Source: Schizochytrium sp. CCTCC M209059 (taxonomy: Eukaryota > Sar > Bigyra > Thraustochytrida > Thraustochytriidae). From it: DNA of 64,000 nt. Positions 53,697 to 64,000 of this stretch are shown piece after piece. Location of the stretch: the NCBI GenBank assembly GCA_000818945.1, contig KN805389.1:62001-126000 (forward strand), in the 5' to 3' direction. Position numbers and translations under genes: made by a program. The notes under the pieces are model-generated. The model made no database searches. It saw nothing but the letters and a program-made list of their open reading frames with translations, and was not told the origin of the DNA. Within the stretch, counting starts at the first letter, position 1, and each line of letters opens with the position of its first letter.

Positions 53697-56600
53697 TTGC
53701 TTTGCTTTGCTTTGCTTTGCTTTGCTTTGCTTTGCTTTGCTTTGCTTTGCTTTGCTTTGCTTTGCTTTGCTTTGCTTTGCTTTGCTTTGATTTTCTTTGC
53801 TTTGCTTTTCTTTGCTTTGCTTTGCTTTGCTTTGCTTTGCTTTGATTTTCTTTGCTTTGCTTTTCTTTGCTTTGCTTTGCTTTGCTTTGCTTTGCTTTGA
53901 TTTTCTTTGCTTTGCTTTTCTTTGCTTTGCTTTGCTTTGCTTTGCTTTGCTTTGATTTTCTTTGCTTTGCTTTTCTTTGCTTTGCTTTGCTTTGCTTTGC
54001 TTTGCTTTGATTTTCTTTGCTTTGCTTTTCTTTGCTTTGCTTTGCTTTGCTTTGCTTTGCTTTGATTTTCTTTGCTTTGCTTTTCTTTGCTTTGCTTTGC
54101 TTTGCTTTGCTTTGCTTTGATTTTCTTTGCTTTGCTTTTCTTTGCTTTGCTTTGCTTTGCTTTGCTTTGCTTTGATTTTCTTTGCTTTGCTTTTCTTTGC
54201 TTTGCTTTGCTTTGCTTTGCTTTGCTTTGATTTTCTTTGCTTTGCTTTTCTTTGCTTTGCTTTGCTTTGCTTTGCTTTGCTTTGATTTTCTTTGCTTTGC
54301 TTTTCTTTGCTTTGCTTTGCTTTGCTTTGCTTTGCTTTGATTTTCTTTGCTTTGCTTTTCTTTGCTTTGCTTTGCTTTGCTTTGCTTTGCTTTGATTTTC
54401 TTTGCTTTGCTTTTCTTTGCTTTGCTTTGCTTTGCTTTGCTTTGCTTTGATTTTCTTTGCTTTGCTTTTCTTTGCTTTGCTTTGCTTTGCTTTGCTTTGC
54501 TTTGATTTTCTTTGCTTTGCTTTTCTTTGCTTTGCTTTGCTTTGCTTTGCTTTGCTTTGATTTTCTTTGCTTTGCTTTTCTTTGCTTTGCTTTGCTTTGC
54601 TTTGCTTTGCTTTGATTTTCTTTGCTTTGCTTTTCTTTGCTTTGCTTTGCTTTGCTTTGCTTTGCTTTGATTTTCTTTGCTTTGCTTTTCTTTGCTTTGC
54701 TTTGCTTTGCTTTGCTTTGCTTTGATTTTCTTTGCTTTGCTTTTCTTTGCTTTGCTTTGCTTTGCTTTGCTTTGCTTTGATTTTCTTTGCTTTGCTTTTC
54801 TTTGCTTTGCTTTGCTTTGCTTTGCTTTGCTTTGATTTTCTTTGCTTTGCTTTTCTTTGCTTTGCTTTGCTTTGCTTTGCTTTGCTTTGATTTTCTTTGC
54901 TTTGCTTTTCTTTGCTTTGCTTTGCTTTGCTTTGCTTTGCTTTGATTTTCTTTGCTTTGCTTTTCTTTGCTTTGCTTTGCTTTGCTTTGCTTTGCTTTGA
55001 TTTTCTTTGCTTTGCTTTTCTTTGCTTTGCTTTGCTTTGCTTTGCTTTGCTTTGATTTTCTTTGCTTTGCTTTTCTTTGCTTTGCTTTGCTTTGCTTTGC
55101 TTTGCTTTGATTTTCTTTGCTTTGCTTTTCTTTGCTTTGCTTTGCTTTGCTTTGCTTTGCTTTGATTTTCTTTGCTTTGCTTTTCTTTGCTTTGCTTTGC
55201 TTTGCTTTGCTTTGCTTTGATTTTCTTTGCTTTGCTTTTCTTTGCTTTGCTTTGCTTTGCTTTGCTTTGCTTTGATTTTCTTTGCTTTGCTTTTCTTTGC
55301 TTTGCTTTGCTTTGCTTTGCTTTGCTTTGATTTTCTTTGCTTTGCTTTTCTTTGCTTTGCTTTGCTTTGCTTTGCTTTGCTTTGATTTTCTTTGCTTTGC
55401 TTTTCTTTGCTTTGCTTTGCTTTGCTTTGCTTTGCTTTGATTTTCTTTGCTTTGCTTTTCTTTGCTTTGCTTTGCTTTGCTTTGCTTTGCTTTGATTTTC
55501 TTTGCTTTGCTTTTCTTTGCTTTGCTTTGCTTTGCTTTGCTTTGCTTTGATTTTCTTTGCTTTGCTTTTCTTTGCTTTGCTTTGCTTTGCTTTGCTTTGC
55601 TTTGATTTTCTTTGCTTTGCTTTTCTTTGCTTTGCTTTGCTTTGCTTTGCTTTGCTTTGATTTTCTTTGCTTTGCTTTTCTTTGCTTTGCTTTGCTTTGC
55701 TTTGCTTTGCTTTGATTTTCTTTGCTTTGCTTTTCTTTGCTTTGCTTTGCTTTGCTTTGCTTTGCTTTGATTTTCTTTGCTTTGCTTTTCTTTGCTTTGC
55801 TTTGCTTTGCTTTGCTTTGCTTTGATTTTCTTTGCTTTGCTTTTCTTTGCTTTGCTTTGCTTTGCTTTGCTTTGCTTTGATTTTCTTTGCTTTGCTTTTC
55901 TTTGCTTTGCTTTGCTTTGCTTTGCTTTGCTTTGATTTTCTTTGCTTTGCTTTTCTTTGCTTTGCTTTGCTTTGCTTTGCTTTGCTTTGATTTTCTTTGC
56001 TTTGCTTTTCTTTGCTTTGCTTTGCTTTGCTTTGCTTTGCTTTGATTTTCTTTGCTTTGCTTTTCTTTGCTTTGCTTTGCTTTGCTTTGCTTTGCTTTGA
56101 TTTTCTTTGCTTTGCTTTTCTTTGCTTTGCTTTGCTTTGCTTTGCTTTGCTTTGATTTTCTTTGCTTTGCTTTTCTTTGCTTTGCTTTGCTTTGCTTTGC
56201 TTTGCTTTGATTTTCTTTGCTTTGCTTTTCTTTGCTTTGCTTTGCTTTGCTTTGCTTTGCTTTGATTTTCTTTGCTTTGCTTTTCTTTGCTTTGCTTTGC
56301 TTTGCTTTGCTTTGCTTTGATTTTCTTTGCTTTGCTTTTCTTTGCTTTGCTTTGCTTTGCTTTGCTTTGCTTTGATTTTCTTTGCTTTGCTTTTCTTTGC
56401 TTTGCTTTGCTTTGCTTTGCTTTGCTTTGATTTTCTTTGCTTTGCTTTTCTTTGCTTTGCTTTGCTTTGCTTTGCTTTGCTTTGATTTTCTTTGCTTTGC
56501 TTTTCTTTGCTTTGCTTTGCTTTGCTTTGCTTTGCTTTGATTTTCTTTGCTTTGCTTTTCTTTGCTTTGCTTTGCTTTGCTTTGCTTTGCTTTGATTTTC

Positions 56601-57775
56601 TTTGCTTTGCTTTTCTTTGCTTTGCTTTGCTTTGCTTTGCTTTGCTTTGATTTTCTTTGCTTTGCTTTTCTTTGCTTTGCTTTGCTTTGCTTTGCTTTGC
56701 TTTGATTTTCTTTGCTTTGCTTTTCTTTGCTTTGCTTTGCTTTGCTTTGCTTTGCTTTGATTTTCTTTGCTTTGCTTTTCTTTGCTTTGCTTTGCTTTGC
56801 TTTGCTTTGCTTTGATTTTCTTTGCTTTGCTTTTCTTTGCTTTGCTTTGCTTTGCTTTGCTTTGCTTTGATTTTCTTTGCTTTGCTTTTCTTTGCTTTGC
56901 TTTGCTTTGCTTTGCTTTGCTTTGATTTTCTTTGCTTTGCTTTTCTTTGCTTTGCTTTGCTTTGCTTTGCTTTGCTTTGATTTTCTTTGCTTTGCTTTTC
57001 TTTGCTTTGCTTTGCTTTGCTTTGCTTTGCTTTGATTTTCTTTGCTTTGCTTTTCTTTGCTTTGCTTTGCTTTGCTTTGCTTTGCTTTGATTTTCTTTGC
57101 TTTGCTTTTCTTTGCTTTGCTTTGCTTTGCTTTGCTTTGCTTTGATTTTCTTTGCTTTGCTTTTCTTTGCTTTGCTTTGCTTTGCTTTGCTTTGCTTTGA
57201 TTTTCTTTGCTTTGCTTTTCTTTGCTTTGCTTTGCTTTGCTTTGCTTTGCTTTGATTTTCTTTGCTTTGCTTTTCTTTGCTTTGCTTTGCTTTGCTTTGC
57301 TTTGCTTTGATTTTCTTTGCTTTGCTTTTCTTTGCTTTGCTTTGCTTTGCTTTGCTTTGCTTTGATTTTCTTTGCTTTGCTTTTCTTTGCTTTGCTTTGC
57401 TTTGCTTTGCTTTGCTTTGATTTTCTTTGCTTTGCTTTTCTTTGCTTTGCTTTGCTTTGCTTTGCTTTGCTTTGATTTTCTTTGCTTTGCTTTTCTTTGC
57501 TTTGCTTTGCTTTGCTTTGCTTTGCTTTGATTTTCTTTGCTTTGCTTTTCTTTGCTTTGCTTTGCTTTGCTTTGCTTTGCTTTGATTTTCTTTGCTTTGC
57601 TTTTCTTTGCTTTGCTTTGCTTTGCTTTGCTTTGCTTTGATTTTCTTTGCTTTGCTTTTCTTTGCTTTGCTTTGCTTTGCTTTGCTTTGCTTTGATTTTC
57701 TTTGCTTTGCTTTTCTTTGCTTTGCTTTGCTTTGCTTTGCTTTGCTTTGATTTTCTTTGCTTTGCTTTTCTTTGC
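53697..57775. repeat. 55-bp higher-order TTTGC satellite, about 72 units
   Basis: After about 18 plain TTTGC pentamers (53697-53785) comes a 55-bp unit of eleven pentamers: TTTGA, TTTTC, TTTGC x2, TTTTC, TTTGC x6. The TTTGA marker first occurs at 53786, then every 55 bp to 57746, giving 72 full units and one truncated unit. I saw no variant unit by eye. The plus strand has a single A per unit, so strand asymmetry is extreme. No minus frame contains a stop, which creates phantom reading frames of 1,435-1,702 codons (KQSKAKQSKAK repeats). Copy number may be affected by assembly. Confidence 0.97.
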
Positions 57776-57784
57776 TTGCCGACC

Positions 57785-59190
57785 ATGCAGCAGCAGGCGC
57801 AACACCAGCCTCCGAGCCAGGGACAGGGCCAGGCCAAGGCGCAGCAGCACCAGCAGCAACAGCACCAGCACCAGCACCACCAGCACCACCAGCACCAGCA
57901 GCGGGAGGCGTACGCGCAGCAGCGGATACCCTCGCAGGTGAACTTGCACCCGCGGGAGGGCCCAGCCCCCGCGTCCCAGCCGCCGCGGCCGCAGCAGCAG
58001 CAGCAGCAGCAGCAGCAGTCGCTGCCGCCACAACACCAGCAAGGACGACACCAGGGTCACACAGTTGGTGCAAGCGGACCTCAAGGCGGCGCGCCGAGAC
58101 CACCGCCCCCTGCGGGAAACGGACCACCGCCACGAGGCCCGCTCGCGCCCAACGGCGCGGACGCAGACGCCCACTCACGAAAACGTCCGCCACCTTATGG
58201 GCAGCAGTCGCACGCCACTCCCTCACCACGCGCCGCACATGCACCATCTTATAACGCGGGACGCGGAGCTGGCTACCACGGCGACCCTGGCATGTCGCCA
58301 CGCGGGCCTCATTCCTATTCTGCGGGACCCGTGCAACCTCAGCAGAATGGTCCTTCGCAGCCGACGCAGCATAATCAACACTATGATCGTCGTCCCAGTC
58401 ACGACGCCACACAAACTTCTTCACCGTATCACCATCCACAGCCATCACCAGCGTCTTCACAGCAGCAGCAGCAGCAGCAGCAGCAGCATTACCAACAACA
58501 GTGGTCCAAACATCCACCATCGCACTCGCACAGCCAGCAACAGCACCAGCCGAGTCATCCTCCGCACCAACAACAGCTGCAGCAAGCCCCAGGATCATAT
58601 GCCGCCGGAAGTGGACCTCGCAAGGAAGGAGCACCGCCCTCGAGTCGTCCGAACGGCCCTGTTCTGACGTGGCAGCAGCTGAAGCAGGACGAGCCGATGC
58701 GAAGACGCGTCATGAATGCAATTGCGAGTCATTTGAAGTCCCGTTCACCTTCGAGTGACCCAGCTCTGCAAAAGCGGATCACAGCCTTTGCCAAGCACTT
58801 TGAAAGAGATTTGTACCTCATCATGTCAAAGTCGGCTGCAGAGTATGCTCAGATTGAAGCAATACCGAAAAAGTTCGACTACTGGAAAAAACGCCAAATG
58901 CAACATAGACAGCGGTCTGTTCAGCGCGCACCGCAGCCCCGACCCCCTCCATCATCCGGCGGGCCTGTGAGTGGACCGCCCAAGGCACCACCGCAGCCGC
59001 CACCACCACCACCAACAAGAACAACGAGTTCAAATGGCAATCCGGGTACACAGGGGCCGCCTGGAGCTGGCAACGCGAGCGCCCCCAAACCCTCGGGCCC
59101 TTCGACCGATTCGAGACATACAAACGGCCCGAACGGCTCAGGCTTTTCTGCTGTGCCTAGCGTGGGCCACTCTGGTCCTGCGAGCAGCAA

Positions 59191-59224
<34 letters not shown>

Positions 59225-62200
59225 CCTTCTGCTAACGGCGCGAGAAGTAATGCAAGTTTAAAGGAACAGGCGACAAAATCGTTTCAGCGTCGTCTCATGA
59301 TGTTATTGCATGCTTCCTCGTGCCGCGGCCGTCAAGACTGCCGCTTCCCTCGATGTGGGCAAACCTGGCGTCTATTTTTGCATGCGCGCGAATGTAAAGT
59401 TGATGGGTGCACCGAGCCCGAATGTAGTAGAGCACGCTCTGTGCTCGAACACTTTCGTCATTGCAAGAACAAACAATGTCAAGGCTGCACCCCAGCTCGA
59501 CAATTTTTTGAGCGCCAACGAGCTAAGCAGCGCCAAAACGCCACTGGAACTTCGGCTTCTCGTGGATCATCATATCATCCGCACAACGCTGATCCGTCTG
59601 GTGGTGCCGGTTCCATGGCAACAGGACCGCCTCGACCCCCAACGAACTCTTCGACACCTGCTTCGAACGGATCCAGCAGCGGATTGAACGATAGTAATGA
59701 TCCAGCTGCAAAAATCCGTCAAATGGAAGAAGAAACACGGCGCGCACGAGATTTACAGCGCGCGCAAGAGGAAAAGGTCCGACGTCTCGAAGAACAGCTG
59801 GCGGCCATGAAGCGGCAGGCTTCCTCCGGCAGCGCAAGCAGTGGAGCACCAAATCCACTTGCCCTGTCCTCACCCTCATTGGGTCCAGAGTCTGCTGACC
59901 GACAAATACGTCGGGAACAGACGGAGCCCATCGGAGGCTCCGCTCATCCACCCAATAGCACTGGGGGGCAAGGGCTTTCCCGAACCATGAGCCATCCTGC
60001 ACCACCTGGTCAAGGCCCGAGACCTGGGCCGCATGGTCGTCCCCCTCCGCCTCCATCGCAGTCCTTTGCTCCTCCTTTGGGCCATGCGCAGGGCCAACCC
60101 CCATATCAAGGTCAGAAACCTTCCTGGGACAACGTTTCGCCCCAAGGAGCCTCTCCGCGAGGTCCTCGGCCTATGCCCCCCGCGAACGCGCAGCAGCATC
60201 AACAGTATCGGGCACGTCCGCCGCCACCAAGAGGTCCTGGAGTTGTTGGTCCAGGTCCCGCCGGTCCGGGTGGCGCCATAGGATCAACATACCCACGCCC
60301 TGTACCCGGCCGGGGGCAACCGGCGGGATACCCGTATCCTCCCGCGGGGCAGGCTGGCGGACGGCCTCCTCCAAGACCTCCTCTGGCGTCGCAGCAGGCA
60401 TCGCCAAGCGGGCCTCAACCCTCACAAGTGCAACAGCCACGAGGTCGCCCGCCGCTGCCCTCGCAGCAGCAGCCGGCACAAGCTGGTTCTAGTGCTGCTC
60501 CTGGGCCGCGTCCGCCACAAGCCCGCCCTGCGATTCGGCCTCCGACCGGTCCCGCCGGGACAGAGGCGATGGCGGGTCGACCCCGGCAGGCCAGTGTGCA
60601 AGGTATTGTGAACCAGGGCTACAGCGGCCTTGTCTCCGCTGTGAACATTCTACATCGCGACGAGATCAAAGGCCACATTGCCTCGCTTGTGCGCTTCAGC
60701 TCGGAGATTAAACCGAATGAGCTCCGTGGGCGTTTGACGCAGCTTTTGCGCATTCAAATGGACCTTCCCTACGCGTATATCTTCCGGAAACCTGTCGATC
60801 CAGTCGCCATGGGAATTCCAGACTATTTTGAGGTTATCAAGCGGCCGATGGACTTGTCAACGATCAAGCGACAGCTTGAAGTTAATTACTACAAGACAAT
60901 GAAATCCTTCAAGGAGGACGTCTTGCTCGTCTACAACAATGCTATTCTGTACAATCCTGAGTCGCAGGATGGCTTTGGAGTGCGCGAAATTGCACAAGAG
61001 TATGCACAGATCTTCATCGAAGACTACAACAAGTTGCTGTGCCGACTCAAGGCCAAGGAGGCCTCGAAACGATCGAATGCAGAGGCGTGCCGACTGTGTG
61101 GAGGGGGGCAGTATCTCTTTGAGCCACCCGTTTACTTCTGTAATCACTGCAAGCAAAAGGTCCGGCGCGGCGCAAACTTTTACATGTCTCCCGACAACAA
61201 GCTGGCGTGGTGTTCGGGGTGTTACAGCAATTTTCGCGGCCAGGTTGAGCTCGATGACGGCGCCAAGGTGGAAAAGTCGGCCCTGAAGAAGAAGGAGAAT
61301 ACGGAAGACACGGAAGAGTCTTGGGTCCAGTGTAACCGTTGCTGTCGGTGGTATCACCAAATTTGCGCCATGTTCAACGGGCGGAGTAGCGTCGGCAAAG
61401 CGAGCTCCTACTTTTGCCCTATTTGTATTTTGCGTCACTTTGACGACACCAAACGCGATCGTATCCCACCTCAGATTTCGCTGGCAAGGGGCAAAGGTCT
61501 GCGGGCCAAGGACCTCCCGCGAACCAAATTTAGCGACTTCATCGAGTCCAAGCTTGCTGGTCGCATTCTCTTTGAGCGGAAACGAGAAGCAAAGAAGCGT
61601 GGTCTGACTCTCTGTGACGTTCCGGAGCCTGGGGCCTTTACTGTGCGCGTCGTGCTGCACAAGGACACGGCGCTCGTCCCGCGAGGCAATCTCGCTCGGA
61701 CGTACAAGGGAGAGCCGCACAATTATCCCGAGTCCTTTCCGCATCGTGTCAAGTGCGTCCTCCTATTTCAGAGCATAGATGGACTGGATGTGCTCGTCTT
61801 TGCGCTCTACACGCAGTCGTTTGGATCCGAAGCACCGGCGCCCAACGCCCGCACGCTCTACATTGCGTACTTGGACTCGGTCTTTTACATGGAGCCTCGC
61901 TTTTTGCGGACCCCCTTGTATCAAGAGCTTCTCTTGGCGGCGATCGAGTACGAGAAGCGCCGTGGCATCACCAAGACGTTTATTTGGGCGTGCCCACCCA
62001 TGGCTGGCGACGACTACATTTTGTACTGCCACCCGCGTGAGCAAAAGACGCAAAAGGTGGACATGCTGCGTGCCTGGTATTGGCGTCTGCTCGAGGACGC
62101 GCGCAAGCGGGGCATTGTCTGCTCGGTGGACAATCTCTACGATGGCTACCTTCGGCGTCTTTGCAGTCTACCTGGCGTTCCGAACTTCGAGGGCGACTAT

Positions 62201-64000
62201 TGGCCGGGCCTCGCAGAGCAGCACATTATGGACTTGGAAAAGTCAGGCGCGGATCCGAAAGGTCTCGCGCCACGGGCTCAGCGCGCCATTATGCGGAGTC
62301 GCACCACGGCCGACGGGACGATGCTCGCACCGCCCAAGTCAAAGAAGTCACGCAGCGCCACGAAAAAGAAGTCGAAGACCAAGTCAAAGTCTCGGAGTCG
62401 GTCGAACACAATGGCCTCGACGGGCCCTGTGCAGAAACGCAAGTCCGAGGGGGTCGGCGCAAATGGCGATACGAGCACTGCCCAGCCTCCGCAGTCTGGA
62501 GAAGGCAACAGTTTGTGGCCACCGCCGCCGCCCGCCAAGTGGGTTGAAATGCCGCAGCAGGACACGCTCACGGCCAAGATTGGCGATTGCATTCGACAAA
62601 TGAAGGAGGACTTTTTTGTGGTGCACTTGTATCACCTTTGTGCAGAGTGCAACGAGTCTATGGACAAGACAGACCAGCTGTATTGGCTGCCAAAGGCGTA
62701 CACTGAGGGCATGGGCTCCTTGGACGTGCAAAAGAAGAGGTACGCGCCTCCGTATGCCTTGTGTGACCCTTGCTATCGCAAGGCCTACGAGGCGGAGCAC
62801 GGTGGTTCTCCAGAGCATGTAACGCTACCGCCTACGTTGGACGAGAAGAAGAAGCAGGAAGCCCAAGAGGCGGCCAAGGAGGCGGCCAAAGAAGCCAAGC
62901 TCAAGGTGGAAACCCGTGAAGGGGCGCCTGCGTCACTTAAGCGTGTCGCAGGTCAGTCCGAATCGGGTGTCAAGCGCTCGAAGTCTTCTTCTTCGGAAGA
63001 CGCGGCAGCGGCAGCGGCAGCGCGCCCAGACCCAACGGCGCCGGGCTCAGCTCCTCCTTCTGCGTCTTCTCTCAGCGACGCGGGTCCGAAGTCCCTGATC
63101 AAGTCGGAACCCGGAACTGCACAGAATGTGACAGTGAAGGAGGAGGAGGAAAAGGAGGAGAGTCTCGGCGGAGCGGCCTCGACGGCGATTCCACAGATAA
63201 ACGAGTCCGCGACCCCGTCGACGGCGGCGGACGGCTCCGAGGGGGCCGAGGATCATGAGATGTCAGAAAAGGGTCGCGTGCTCGAAACGGAGGAGCGGAT
63301 TCTTCCTGCAGGACAGAGCGCCAAGCCTCAGAATCCATGGGTCAATCGTCCGTGCGAACTGGACGAAATGGCATTGCATCGCGCTTACGTGGAACGCGAG
63401 ACGCGGGACCCGGATCCACTCATGGATAACCAGTTTTTTGACAACCGGAACCAGTTTCTCTCGCTTTGTCAAAGCAACAACTATCAGTTCGACCAGCTTC
63501 GGCGGGCCAAACACAGCAGTATGATGGTGCTGTACCACCTGCACAACCCGGACCAGCCCGCTTTCCCGCGGGTGTGTTCCGCCTGTGCCCAGGAAATAAA
63601 GGACGCGGACTGGTTTACGTGCCGCACGTGCGACGCCTACGACGTGTGTGCAGAGTGCCATAAGACCGTCAAACATGAGCATCCGCTGCACAAGCGCTCG
63701 CCGGAGAGCGAGGCAAAGTATCTTGCGGACCAGCAGGCGCGCCGCGCGCAGATCACGGCTTATTTGAATCTTTTGAAACACGCTTGTACGTGCAACAGTC
63801 CGAATTGCTCGCAGACAAAGTGCGCACAAATGAAGGTGGGTCTCGACCACTGGAACTCGTGCCGCGTACAGGCGCCGCAGGTGTGCGCGCAATGCCAGAA
63901 CATCAAGAAGCTCATCAATCTACATACATTGCACTGCCGGGAGCCGCCCGGACGTTGTCCGGTACCGCGTTGCAATCGCATCAAGCAAGAAACGCGTCGT
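57785..64000 (+). CDS. CBP/p300-type histone acetyltransferase (3' end beyond window)
   Basis: The frame is open from the ATG at 57785 to the window end (2,072 codons) and keeps one frame through every domain, so no intron is needed. In order: a Gln/Pro-rich N-terminus; a KIX-like helix bundle (about residues 292-368, with RRRVMNAIASHLKS and FAKHFERDLYLIM); TAZ1 (about 490-570, with HASSC..QDCRFPRC and HARECKVDGC); a bromodomain (about 985-1085, with FRKPVDPVAMGIPDYF and the acetyl-lysine Asn in YNNAILYNPES); a RING/PHD region (about 1099-1218); the KAT11 acetyltransferase domain (about 1225-1490, with WACPPMAGDDYILYCHP and AWYWRLL); a Cys-rich patch (about 1615-1680); ZZ; and TAZ2. It acetylates histones and acts as a transcription co-activator. 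The block before ZZ (LRRAKHSSMMVLYHLHNP) is closer to plant HAC proteins than to animal p300. Confidence 0.93.

Noticed and set aside
53697..57775. CRISPR array or telomeric repeat
   Set aside because: There are no unique spacers between repeats, and the unit is unlike TTAGGG-type telomere repeats. It is an internal satellite flanked by genes.
53474..58634. Lys-rich giant proteins over the TTTGC satellite
   Set aside because: Frames stay open only because the pentamer lacks stops. The non-repeat ends are antisense to the p300 gene or random.
1..64000. tRNA, rRNA, snRNA and transposon genes
   Set aside because: I looked for B-box-like GGTTCGA, snRNA-like starts, reverse transcriptase or transposase motifs and terminal repeats. 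None was convincing, though small RNAs could be missed by eye.

Overview
This is eukaryotic nuclear DNA from a gene-dense, GC-rich protist. Genes lie on both strands with short spacers. Most are single uninterrupted reading frames, and clear introns are visible in only two (PA2G4 and CDS1). The gene set (KICSTOR subunit SZT2, DNA polymerase zeta, Golgi CASP, a CBP/p300 acetyltransferase, metaxin, COA7) together with the compact, intron-poor layout suggests a stramenopile such as a thraustochytrid (labyrinthulomycete). That placement is inference, not proof.

Layout. 1-359 holds the 5' part of a coiled-coil gene (-). 621-9414 holds an MFSD5-type transporter (+), a mitochondrial DUF1279/FAM210-like protein (+), a GPATCH4-like nucleolar protein (+), PA2G4/EBP1 (-, two exons) and a membrane RING-H2 ligase (+). 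9686-22282 is one 4,198-codon frame for an SZT2-like protein (-). 23956-30791 holds an MLO-like membrane protein (+), an ABCB9/TAPL-like half transporter (-) and a mitochondrial NDP-kinase-like protein (-). 31765-43218 holds REV3 (-), CASP (+), an ALG5-like glycosyltransferase that lacks its Asp motif (-) and a type II lumenal protein (-). 43809-52010 holds COA7-like (+), a putative eIF4E-binding protein (+), a Tim17/22-family protein (-), metaxin-like (+) and CDP-diacylglycerol synthase (-, two exons). 53697-57775 is a 55-bp higher-order satellite built from TTTGC pentamers. It ends 9 bp before the start codon of a large CBP/p300-type acetyltransferase (57785 to beyond the window end).

The genes do not form an operon-like pathway, but there are themes. 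Five products look mitochondrial (DUF1279, NDPK-like, COA7, Tim17-like, metaxin), and the last two are a divergent pair that both concern protein import. PA2G4, GPATCH4, SZT2 and the putative eIF4E binder all concern growth, ribosomes or translation. The palindrome TAGGCCTA occurs eight times, only in promoter-containing spacers. Simple tetra- and pentanucleotide tracts lie just upstream of many start codons. No rRNA, tRNA, CRISPR array or transposon was recognised.
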